In this document: piece by piece, positions 1 through 11,445 of the stretch
How the letters are laid out: the number at the start of each line of letters is the position of its first letter
Numbering within the stretch: the stretch's first letter is position 1
Source: Diphasiastrum complanatum
Lineage: Eukaryota > Streptophyta > Lycopodiopsida > Lycopodiales > Lycopodiaceae
Assembly: GCA_029204225.1 (NCBI GenBank)
Contig: CM055097.1
Location: 31,648,802 to 31,712,801 of the forward strand
DNA: 64,000 nucleotides
Direction of reading: 5' to 3'
Program-made: the position numbers and the translations under genes
The notes under the pieces: generated by a model
Database searches by the model: none
What the model saw: the letters and a program-made list of their open reading frames with translations, nothing else
Told to the model about the DNA's origin: nothing

Positions 1-459
1 GCGCTTACTGCTTATCAACAAAAGTGCATCAGACAGAGTAATCAGTTACTCAGAGATAGTATAAAGTACGCAATTTCATCTGCTATTATTTTGTACTCAC
101 ATCATCTAATTTGTATATGCTACTTACTGAATCAATCATACCTTCTTATTGCGTTCAATATTTGTATCTGTTAAATTTCTTATCGATTAGTCTGACTTGT
201 CAAATGATTCAATACTACGATATTCTATTTCTATCACTTACACTTTGTAATTGTTTGTGTATGAAATCACTTAGTACTAATGATTTCAAAGTTAGTTACT
301 AAAGGAACAAACGTGATGATTGTCACGATAGCTTTGTTTATTTTTTATAGGCGTAGTCATGCATTAGGATTATTCCACAAAGCCCGATAGTTCATCTTTC
401 AACTTGATTTTATTACTATCGTATCCTCTTTCCTTCTTCCATCAAGAGGCAGCCTCTTG
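1..459. other. AT-rich intergenic sequence
   Basis: No coding similarity, terminal repeat or RNA gene is visible. The copia remnant downstream probably begins near 410-470, where translated gag-like sequence first appears with stops. Confidence 0.5.
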
Positions 460-1577
460 CATATCGGCCAAAGAATTAGCATGGGATTCAGCAAAATCAA
501 TTTATGAATCCAATTACACTTCTAGAGTTCTAATGATTAGAAACCAAATCTTGCAAAGCATGAGAAATAGTAGTGAAAGTTGACAAGATTATGTGCTTAG
601 AATCAAGTTTCTCAACAAAAGAACTAGCTTCTATTGGAGACAAGATTCTAGACAATGAGCTAGACTAAGTACAAGTGATCCTAAATGGTCTAGGTGATGA
701 ATTTTTGAGCTTGGTTCAAAGTTTTGTCATCCAAGACACTTTTCCAACTATTGATAAGCTCCATAGTATACTAGTGGCTAAAGAGTGTAGGATGCTCCAT
801 GCAAAAGCTAGAATGAGTTTCTATCATTGCAAGATGGAGATGAGAAAGCAAATTTCTCATTCAAAGGAAAAAAGAAGACCAAAGGATCCAAAAAGGATCA
901 AGCAAAGGAGGCCAAGGAGGGGGATCAACCAACAAGCTCAAAGACAAAGAGTAGATAAGTCCAAGCTTAAAAATCTTTTTTGTGGAAAGAAGGGCCACTT
1001 TGCATTCAAATGCTTGAAGAGGCAAAATGCACAAGAAGAGAGCAAACAAGGAAACCTTGCACATGAAGAGTCCGAGGAGGATGAAGAAGAATTATACTTG
1101 ATGGCATCTACATCCTTACCAACAAGCAAAGCAACTCAAGGGAGCCATGGTGGATTGATAGTGGGGCTAGCTCCCACATGACATTTGAAGAGGACTATTT
1201 CTCAACTCTACTTTCTTTCAATGGTGCTAAAAATTTTATCTTTACTGCAAGTGATCAAGAATGTAGAATAGATGGTGTTGCTACCATCCCTTTATGTCTA
1301 GGATCTTCTAAAAGAATGGACCTAGACAATGTCCTTTGTGTTCCATCAATCAGCAAGAACTTGCAAAGTGTTGGTCAACTTATAGATAATGGTTTAAATG
1401 TCTACTTCAAGCATGGTGTTTGTTCCATTTCAAAGAATGATGATTTCATAGCAAAGGGATTTAAACATGGAAGATTGTTTAATTTGGATGTCGATGTTGC
1501 TATTGAGAGTGTGAACATGGCAAAGGAGGAGATCACTCAAGTGGAGACCTTGTCAAAGTGTAATCTTGCTAGGATTA
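460..1577 (+). mobile_element. Ty1/copia remnant: gag to protease (inverted-repeat arm 1)
   Basis: A decayed copia gag-pol N-terminal region. Upstream of 675 a gag-like stretch containing AKELAWDSAKSIYESN is interrupted by stops. From 675 the gag frame runs to a zinc knuckle (CGKKGHFAFKC, about 981-1013). A protease motif WWIDSGASSHMT follows around 1148-1184 but lies one frame over, so a frameshift separates gag from protease. The protease/pre-integrase part continues to 1585. No integrase, reverse transcriptase or LTR is seen on this arm. The segment is the mirror partner of the minus-strand copy at 1894-3140. Seen: motifs and frameshift. Known: CCHC knuckle followed by DSGA protease is the copia order. 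Inferred: long dead, not expressed as protein. Confidence 0.85.
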
Positions 1578-3000
1578 TTCAATGAAATTGCTTTATCAAG
1601 AACAAATGTAGATTGGAAAGCATTCAACTTCATTGTCTTGTCATGTCCACATAATGTATTAAAAATCACGAATGTTAAAGATAAGAAATAATTCAAAGCA
1701 TGTCTACCAACACTATCTATGAAGGATTCAAAGATAGTAGAATCTCCATTGCTTCTCGCCCTTGCAAAGTGCACACATGAGTGAAGAGATTGCATGAACT
1801 TTGATGAATCGGCCTTTGTCCTTGAAAACCTTCTTGGAGCTTTAGGTTTTGAGGTTGATCCTCAAGATCTTCTTCACTTTGATGCTCCTCCTCAATCCTA
1901 GCAAGATCACACTTTGACAAAGTCTTTGGAAGGCCTAGATCTAGCTCCTTTGTACACATCATCTCAATAGCAACATTAGCTTCCAATTTAAAAAATCGTC
2001 CTTGTTAAAGCCATTTGCTATGCATTTATCATTCTTCATATTAGAACAAACTCCATGCTTGAAGTGGATATCTAAGCCATTATCCATTAGTTGACCAACA
2101 CTTAGCAAGTTCTTGGTAGTTGATGGAACATAAAGGACATTTTTTAGATCCATTCTTTTAGAAGATCCTAGACATAAAGAGATGGTACCAACACCATCTA
2201 TTTTAGTCTATTGATCACTTGCTATAAAGATAAACTTTTTAGCACCATTGAAAGAGAGTAGAGTTGAGAAGGAGTCCTTTTGATAAGTCATGTGGGAACT
2301 TTTCCCACTATCAATCCACCAACATCATTTGGCTTGCCTTTGCTGGTTGGTGAGGATGTGGATGCCATCAATGATGAGTTTCCATCATCTTCCTCCTCGT
2401 CTTGAGCAAGGTTCCCTTTTTTGTTCTCCCCTTTTGCATTTTGTCTCTTGTAGCATTCAGATGCAAAATGCCCCTTCTTTTCACAAAAAGAAGCATCTTA
2501 GCTTGGACTTGTCTTTCTTGCCTTTTCCCTTTGAGCTTGTTGCTTGATCCTCCCCCTTAGCTTCCTTGCTTAGATACTTTTTCAATCCTTTTGCCTTCTT
2601 CTTGCCTTTTCTTGAGAAATTGGCTTTCTCATCTCCATCATGCAAGGACAAGGAACTCATCTGATTCTTCACATGTTGGGCTCTACAGTCCTCAGCCATA
2701 AGCACACTATGGAGCTTGTCTATGGAAGGTAGGCTTTTTTGAATGGCAAAACTTTGGACCAAATTGGAGTACTCAACTCCAAGTCCATTTGGAATCACTT
2801 TCATGAATCTTGTCTCCTATTGAAACAAGTTCTTTATTAAGAGATTTGATTCTAAACACATATTCTTGTGCACTCTCATCACTTCTCCTCATGCTTTGCA
2901 AGGCTTAGTTTCTTAGCATAAGCATTCTTGAAGTGTTGTTGGATTCATATATTGCTTTCAATGAATCCCAAGCTTCCTTGGCTAAAGTGCAAATGGCAAC
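460..3000. repeat. Imperfect inverted repeat of about 1.1 kb arms
   Basis: Arms are 460-1577 (plus) and about 1894-3000 (minus), separated by about 316 bp. Both inner ends stop at the same protein position (TLSKCNLARI against TLSKCDLARI). Homology is clear at protein level and visible in DNA, with many substitutions and small indels, so a transcript could fold back only imperfectly. Confidence 0.75.
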
Positions 3001-3260
3001 TTCCTTGAGAAGATCATTACTAACATTCATTTTCACACAATGTAATGTTATTCTTGCCATCTTCTTGTACTTCACCGATTCTTGTCCACCTAGAAGTTCA
3101 TCCTCTTCATCTAGAACAAGATCACACAAGGAGTGACTCCATCCTCACGTTCCTCACTAGCTTCTAAGAGGAATGTACCTATTGATCTCATCTTTGCTAT
3201 TTGGCCCTCACTAGGATCTCTACAAAAAACAACTCAAACTTGATGAAAAGGGTTTGATTC
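1717..3260 (-). mobile_element. Ty1/copia remnant: gag to protease (inverted-repeat arm 2)
   Basis: A second member of the same copia family, on the minus strand. The gag region at 3129-2905 contains AKEAWDSLKAIYESNNTSR, the counterpart of arm 1. The gag tail at 2804-2481 leads into a knuckle (CEKKGHFASEC), then a protease motif in another frame reading WIDSGKSSHMT, so the usual Ala after DSG is Lys. The segment MDLKNVLYVPSTTKNLLSVG at 2153-2094 matches arm 1 closely. It extends past the shared TLSKC-LARI end by about 180 bp (1893-1717), absent from arm 1. Frameshifts make it a pseudogene. Confidence 0.83.
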
Positions 3261-5200
3261 TAGAAGTTCACAAAAACTTCATTTATTTGAATGACTCAAA
3301 ATATACTTCTAGCCTTCCAAAAGACTTTTAGTTTCGTCCCTCTCACCCTCTCACTAAGATTGAATGGAAGCATGATGAGTGCACCTCAAATTTTAATCAA
3401 GTCAAATATAAAAATCAATGATTTTGGCAAAATCCAACAAGACCTAATAAATCACTTTTTAGGACTTGTTCTAAGCTCTCATTAATTGGATCCTATGACT
3501 CAAAGTCAAATCTCAATAGTGGCTATGATTTTTCTTTGATTTGCATCAAAATCTCATCAAAAATACGTGTAGAAAAATTATGAGAATCCTATCAATAATG
3601 GAACCTTAAATGCAGGTACAACACACGTGTGAAAAGTACACTTGCATCCCACTATCAACAAACTACCTCAAACTTTGAAGCAATCACTTAGTATAGGATC
3701 GACGAATGCTATGATGCTTGATGGAGTACAAAACTCTAGGTGTTTTGTGATGTTCCATTGGATATAATGACATCAGTAAATGTTTGGTATATCCATCTAC
3801 TTGCTCTCGGATTTTATGCAAGGCTGATTAGTTCATCCTTGAGTTGGATGATTATGGTTTTTCATGTTTTGAAACATTTTGTAAACTTGTTAACAGAATA
3901 AGTGAATCATCCTCTAAGGACACTTATATCCATAATAAAGTGTCAAGCCTCATTGGATTTGGTACTAGATGCATGGGTATGTTTCAATAAATGCACCTCA
4001 TGTCTAAATATTTATGCCTCGCACACTTCCCAGCCAACTTCATTCTTTCCAATTTATGTTTTGAAGTGTTCCCAATTACACATCTCAATTGTGCAATATT
4101 CAAAAACATTGATATTGGAAATAGATAGTCCTCACTTCACCACCTTAAGTGAAATACCTTGTTTCATCAGCATCACCTTTCTTGAAGTGTTTAAATGTGC
4201 ATCTACATAGTGTAGATGAAAAGATGACATCCAGACTGGCGGCCTACAAGTAGCGTTGATAAAAGCAAAGTAGTGGCCCAATTTTCTCAACACACACGTG
4301 ATTGCAATGCAAATTTCTTGCCTAATTTGTGTGAATAAAGCAAAACAAATGCCTAGTCACCCCTTACCAAATCAATTTCAAGCCAACAGAGAAAAATTGC
4401 AATAAGAACCAAGTGGCACATAAAATATGTGAGAATATTCACCTTACCAAAAATATTGAAGATTTTTTCATCGATGACATTATTATCACCAAGGAAATGC
4501 CCCGTTGTCAAATTTTGCATGTGAACATAAAGTGAGTCAACCTCCAGACATAAACATTGTTGAAGGTGCTTTATTATGCATCTCTAAAGTTTGTAGAGGT
4601 AGAACTAACGAGGATATGTTGACTACTTTTAGTCATTTCAGTATGAGCCTACACATCACTCCACATGCAAAAGAGAAAATGGTCATGAAGAAGAATCTGT
4701 ACCAAACAATTTGTTAAGAATATTACAAATGAATCCAAAGTGCACGTCAAACAAGTTGTTCAAGCTGAATGTCAAAGAATAAGAAGAGTATGAAAGAGTA
4801 CAGCTATACCTAGGGAAAACAGCACATGATTCTCAAGTCATACCATACTCTCATTCACATTCAAACTACACTCTTCTTATAGGATTCCAAACAATCAACC
4901 AGACTTCAGATGATTATCAAGTCATACCATACTCTGATTCACATTCAAACCGCCCTCTTCTTATCAAACACCTTGCACATACAAAATTCCAAACAATCAA
5001 CTGCCTTTCCATAAAGAAACTTAACCAAGGATAAAGATCAATTAAGAGCTCAATCCAAAAAGCGTTTATCTTTACATCTCTAATTGTTCCTCCCCCTCTT
5101 CCCATCAGAATTTCAACAAAAGCTCAGACAAATCTCAGCATCGACCTGCTAAAAAATAAGCCAACGATTCACAAAACAAATCACCTCTTAGGTTTCTCAG
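3261..5200. other. Intergenic sequence downstream of the OTLD1-like gene
   Basis: No recognisable gene. The only clear structure is a local direct duplication near 4833-5000: the phrase beginning TCAAGTCATACCATACTCT occurs at about 4836 and about 4918, and both copies run on into a shared CCAAACAATCAAC. Confidence 0.5.
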
Positions 5201-5364
5201 TATTGTCACCTTCAAGTACCAAGTCCTCATTAGAATTTTCTAGAAACCTGCTTCATGAAAAAATCAAAGCTCCACAAAGGTATCTTAAAAGCCTGGGAAA
5301 TGGCAAAGGTTATGCTGTCCAATGTGAATAAAAGAGTCATGTATGGAAGAAGTGAAATGGCAAA

Positions 5365-5365
<1 letters not shown>

Positions 5366-5395
<30 letters not shown>
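5366..5395. repeat. (CA)n microsatellite
   Basis: About 15 uninterrupted CA units, some 300 bp beyond the stop codon of the OTLD1-like gene, possibly in its 3' UTR or just past it. Confidence 0.97.
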
Positions 5396-5397
<2 letters not shown>

Positions 5398-5696
5398 GAA
5401 CCCCAGAATGAAACAACCTGATGATACAATATATGATGGTGCACAGCATAAATTTGTTGAAGAAAAGTGTGAGTCTCCAATGTGCTCCTTTCAACAGGAA
5501 GTCTATACCGTAATTTATCTTTGCATTGGAATTAAAAAAAAAATCCTCTTTGCTCATTCAAGGCTATCGCAACAACTATTCAGAGCTTCAAGCTTCCTTA
5601 ACTGCCAGCAACCTATCTTCAAGCTACTTTTGCTACTAATGCAAGATAAAAATATTACAAGTCTAGCAGCTTCAAGCTTCCGTATTTAGTAGTTAG

Positions 5697-5968
5697 CTAC
5701 CTTTCAGCTGCTTTTCCTTTCATTCTATATATACTCTCACTAGTACTATCTATCTCCAAAAGATAACAAAGTATGTCATTCACGTCATCACCAAATATAC
5801 TTACTGCTTCCATAACTTGGATGTAGCTAAAGCCCATGGACACCAGCATTCTTACATTATTGTTCAATCTAGCACCCACATCACCTGCAGATGTATCAGC
5901 AAAACTTAAGGAAGAACCACCAAGTTGGTTGAGCTTCGAATCTGCTACCTTTTTGGAGCTCCCTGATG
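5697..5968 (-). CDS. OTLD1: OTLD1-like exon 8 (UBA domain and stop)
   Basis: Follows the 120-bp intron 7 and encodes the C-terminal 89 residues with the UBA domain (VRMLVSMGF through DDVNDILCYLLE). The stop is TAG at 5699-5697. Two in-frame acceptors six bases apart (exon start 5968 or 5962) are possible, a choice that removes two residues. The intron frame is open, so intron retention would also read through in frame. Confidence 0.9.
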
Positions 5969-8176
5969 CTGACAAGATTACGAGGGCACAATGTGAATTA
6001 TTACGCATACAGAATAACTTATCAACAAAGCCAGCATAATATAGAAGAAAACAACTGAAACGACATAGAGCCGAGGATAATATATTACTTGTTCCAGATG
6101 ATGACGGTTCTGCACCAGCAGATGTTGATGTCCCCTTGTAAAGTATATGTTGTCTATGCTTCTCTTCAGCAAGAAATTCAGCTCTAGATTCTTCTATCAC
6201 CATATGTTCTATTTCTTGCTCTGTCAGCTCCAAATCTGAATAATACCTTCCCTCGGCCAATAGTGCCTATAACTCAAGAACGGTTATTGATTAGAATCCA
6301 ACTTTTCAGATGCCAAATTATATCCCGGTGTCTAGGAAATTCTTTCAGTCTAGGAACCATCCATCGAATCAATTCATACAACAGAGACCAAGAATTTTGA
6401 TATGTAACACGAGCTAAATTCTCACAAGGACATGCAATTTCTTATCACTCCCCTCTTTTATGTCGCCAATAACATGTCTGCTAAGAGCTAGGACTCCAGA
6501 ATGTCAGGATGAAGCTGAAGTCAGCCAAGCTAACTCTGTTGACTAGAACATAACTCACCAATAACCTGGGTCAAAGACTCTCACTGTGACAATTCGCTCT
6601 ACTTGAATGCTGTACCTAGACACCCAAGTACATGTAGTATATCGATGTTAGCTCTTACCATAACTCCTGAACCCAACAAAAAGACGTGCTTAGGGAGGAT
6701 ACTCTTTAGCACCACATAGTCCACCTCAAACCTTCTAAATGCGATGGACCATCGGTTTACACGCTGTTTTCTGATGGAAATGAGCACCATTTGCATACAT
6801 AATGGTTTTTGATACTTGATCCATGTTCTGCTCAAACGTCGCTTGCAGATGGCCGCCCAACAAACTCTTGGTTTGTCTCATAATCACTTTATGATACTGC
6901 TAATAGACATGATAAGTATTTGCTTATGGAAAGTATCAATTCATACCATTTTTTTCAGACATAACTAAAAGAGGTTCTATGAGGTATTTAAAATAGTAGT
7001 ATCTTTGAGCACAATGATAACCAAAGAGATAATGCTTTTTAGGGTTTGCTGGAATTCAAGTAAAGAACTAATAGGGAATGGTTCTATGGCACTTGAGGAT
7101 ATTGTAACCTCTTGTTAGGCACTTATGATGAATCACGCTTGACTAATCAGAGTACCTTTCTTGAAATAAGATAATCTAGTAAGGAAATTGCACTACCATT
7201 AACCCATTACTTTCGTATTGGAATCATTAGTACCAAAGGAGGGTGTTTCGCATAACCAGTTGGAGATGGGTAGCTCGTAGGAGATGTCTTCGCCTCGCAT
7301 CCAGGTACAAAGCTATATGAAATAACACCGGTATGAATTGTCTTCTCACCCAAATTTAGGGTTTACGCAAACATGTCGACGCATAGTGCAATACGGTTAT
7401 TTACGCATAGGAAACTTCATGATATGTTAAGATTGATTGTTTTCAAAGATATGATCCTGAAGATTTACGTTTCATGTTTTAATTTGATGAGGATTGGATT
7501 ATGATGCTAATAGCAAAGTAAGGATTTATAACACATAAAGCGGCTGCTGTAGGTGAGCTATTTACTTGTTTAGGGTTTGGCTCTGGCGGGCTTGTATGGC
7601 ATGGATTTACCCAAGCTATAAGGTGCTTAGACTCCTAACTGTCTTCGTGGGAGGTCCTTGGGGCTAGTATGGCACGGATCTGCCCTAGTACCTAGCACTG
7701 ATGCAAGAGTCAAGTCTCTTTGTATTGTGTATTGCAAGATAGCTTCTTATGTGTAGAATGTTAATGTGAACTTAATACATTCGATTCGGCCTTATACTGA
7801 TCAGTATGGCATCTGCCTTGATACGGTTTCGTTTTAGGGCAGAATGTAATGCTAATGATGAAATTCATGATAGGGAAGATTGGACGTATGATTTGTATTT
7901 GCAATTGAGTTGATAAGGTAGTGAATCTTGTTTCTGACATGGATAACAACTGATGCTCAGCTATGACACTTGTCTTCCTCACGTAACTAACTCGTGCAGT
8001 TGTGTTTTGTGGGATGGTGGCACATAACAGCTGAGTGTCCTAAAACTTGCTTTGCTTTATGGTACCCTGTACTGTAAGACTTTATACAACTTTGTTTTTT
8101 TACCTGTTATGCTATAAATTAAAGGGTTCAAAGGGTTTGGTCTTGACTTGTCAAGAGGGACTATGTGAAATCTTTT

Positions 8177-8239
<63 letters not shown>

Positions 8240-11200
8240 AATATAGGGAATTAGGACCCCCGACATGGGAGCGTCCCAGGGCCCCATCCACACCAGGTGA
8301 GGATTGGGGTGTGGAATTGTCATGGTATACACTCATCGACTACGGTTGGAGACCTTTTTAACTTCATCACAAGGAGAGACGTGTTATTTTTTACAGAGGT
8401 ACATAAAAGCCAAGAGAGAGGACTACCTACATTCCCAAGATACAAATGGTCAAGTCTTGAACCTAGGGCATGGAAGGTGGATTTGGATTGGATCCTACCG
8501 CGGGGTGGATCATGAGCATTCAGTTTCTTGTGTTGACTGGCACCTGGTGGTTTCCGGTTTACGAGTTTATGACATATATGCTCATTGGGAGAAATTGAGA
8601 CTAAGGAGCAATTCGTTTTCAGATGCCCTTCCTACTATGAAATACGTGGTCAAATTTACTACCTATTCAGAGACGCACCTCCAACTTTACATTCGTGAGT
8701 TCATCCCACGGGCTCCACACCCTTTGTTGAGAGATTTACGTTGTTGGACTAAATATGCCACATTACTCTATACCTTTCCCACTGATCCGATTGTCATATC
8801 TCCTCATCCCTCCACCTCCTTTTTCACCCCTACGATGGTCTTCTCTTGCCATTGAGAAAATGAAGACCCATTGTGCTCAGGTTATCGAGGTCTCAGAGAC
8901 CGAACTCCTTATTCATGCTGCTAACATACTTGCGCCCGTCTTGGCCTCACTCCTTAATCAGGCCATCATTTCAGGCTTTCCCCTTCCATATTGTCGCTAA
9001 ACTTTATGGCACTATCCTTCAGCCAGTGATTCGTTGTGAAGCAAAGACACAACGATTACATGCCTTGGGCCAGGCTGGCTTTGGGGCACATCATTCCACC
9101 ACTGATCATCTGTTCACACTTCGTGCTATCATTGAGGAGGCCAGATCTAGACATGAGTGTATTGCTATTTCGTGGATTTTCGAAGCATTTGACTCTATTC
9201 AATGACATATGCTCAAAGGTTGATTGACCTTGGATTTTCCACCGATACCATATTGGCTGTCATGGCAATATATGAGCAGGTTTGGGGATGCTTCAAATCA
9301 GATGAGGGTCTCTTTGAAAGAGTTAGGAGAACTATTGGGGTGAAGCAAGGTTGTTCCCTCTCCCCCACGCTCTTTGGTTTGTATAATGATGATTGTTCCC
9401 TCTCCCCCACACTCTTTGGTTTGTATATTGATGAGCTTGAGAAAGCCATCAACCAGGATGGTGGTATTTGCTGCAGGCTTGGATATACTTGTTTCCATTT
9501 TACTTATGCTGATGATGTCACATTGCTTTCTTCGTCTGGTGATGGGTTGCAAAGACATTTAGAAACATTACAGGTTTTTGGAGACTTATTTGGTTTGACT
9601 GTGCATATCAGGAAAACCTAGATCATGATCTTTAATACCTTCAAGACCTTTATGCAGCGACATGTGTTCACTCTAGGGGGACAACCACTAGAGGTGGTAT
9701 CCTCTTATACTTATTTGGGGGCTTCCTTCACTGGTCCTGTTTTCAGTATGAGACATGCCGCCACAGCTAGACTACGTAAGGGCCATGCTTCGTTGGTTAG
9801 TCTTGAGCAGTTTTGCTTTAGGAAGTACATTTGAGATGCCCCGAGTAAGTGTAACTTGTTTGACACTATTTTTACACCCAGCTATGTATGCAACGGAGGC
9901 TTCATGAAGATACAGCTTCAGCTACTCGACATTGTTGTACTTCTAGCCTCGGCACATGCAAAATTCCGCATGTAAATAAACTTTGCAATGGGCATTAGGA
10001 GTTATTCATTTAACAGGATTACGGGGGAGTTGTTGAACTTATAAACCTAGTCAAATGAATAGTACATGCCACATGGTCAATAATTGGGTCCAAATTTTTA
10101 AGGCCCAAATACTTGGGCAAATTTTTTTTGGATCTAAGTCCCAAACTCGTGGTGAAGGCCTTCTTGCATGATGATGCCTATGACTCCACTTGAGTTTGGT
10201 AGACCCCCATGCACATGTGCATAAGGGAGTACTAGTTAGATTTCCACCTATTAGCATTAGATGCGGCATGCATGTGACATGCAAGTGGCATGCATAGGAA
10301 TTAGACACTTGGCATTTGCATGCCAACCATTGTATATTCACAAAGTCTATTTAATAGAGGCAATCACCCTCCTACCATGAGATGGTGAGAGAGGGATTTG
10401 GAACTTTCTTCCATCTTCATTGTGCTTTGTGTTTTCTTGCTCCATTCTTCATTTTCCTTGTGTAGGAACCCGCTGCAGGGACAAATCTGATTTCTGGTGG
10501 ATCTCCATTATTACTCATCCAATTCTGGTGGAATCACGTGCAAATTGCTTGTAGGAGGAGGGCGCTACCAGCCATACTACTTCTACTATCATTGGTTGCA
10601 TATTCGGAGCCCATTAATCATTGCTGATTGGGCGCTGCCTCAGATTTGTAAATTCTATTTTTCTCCTTTTCAGAAATTGATTAGGAAATCTAACTAGTAC
10701 TCCCATGTGCATGGGGGTCTACCAAACTCAAGTGGAGTCATAGGCATCATCATGCAAGAAGGCCTTCACCACGAGTTTGGGACTTAGATCCAAAAAAAAT
10801 TTGCCTGAGTATTTGGGCCTTAAAAATTTGGACCCAATTATTGACCATGTGGCATGTACTATTCATTTGACTAGGTTTATAAGTTCAACAGACACTACAT
10901 TGTACCATATCTCAGACTTTGATGTCTTGTGAGCAAAGCAGAGATTGTCTAGTCTTGATAGGCTAATTATTTATCTAATAGTTGTTGTTTGTTTATGGAG
11001 ACATTTATATGCTCCTTTCAGTATTTATCACACTTGAGATGTATTTACTTGATCTTATTTATACCTTTTGGCATTAAAAAGACGTTAATAAAGCAATACT
11101 TGTGTATGATGAATGACAAGAATTGATTGTTTAATGATCATTGAAATGGGGACCTTCAGCACAATTTCATAGCAATTGTAATGTTTCTTTATTTTTTTTA

Positions 11201-11414
11201 GGATTTCAATAATGCCCCATTTTCTGCTTGCATCACCACCAGGCCTTACCTATGCCTTCTACATTGACGCATCTTGTTTAGATACTAAGCATCTAAACAA
11301 CCTGAACGTCTACCAATACCTTCAGAATATGCCCTGTATTTTGATTATAGTTGCAGCGAATCGCGATTCGCTGGGTCTGCGATTCGCGGGTCACGATTCG
11401 TGACTCAGAATCGC

Positions 11415-11445
<31 letters not shown>

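Noticed and set aside
5969-6088. In-frame coding across intron 7
   Set aside because: The stretch is open but hydrophobic and not conserved in type. It is bounded by GT and AG sites whose removal joins family-like sequence.
8057-8361. Frames with long Arg-Glu or Ser-Leu runs (also near 27619, 49055, 50556 and 51243)
   Set aside because: These are translations of CT/GA microsatellites, not proteins.
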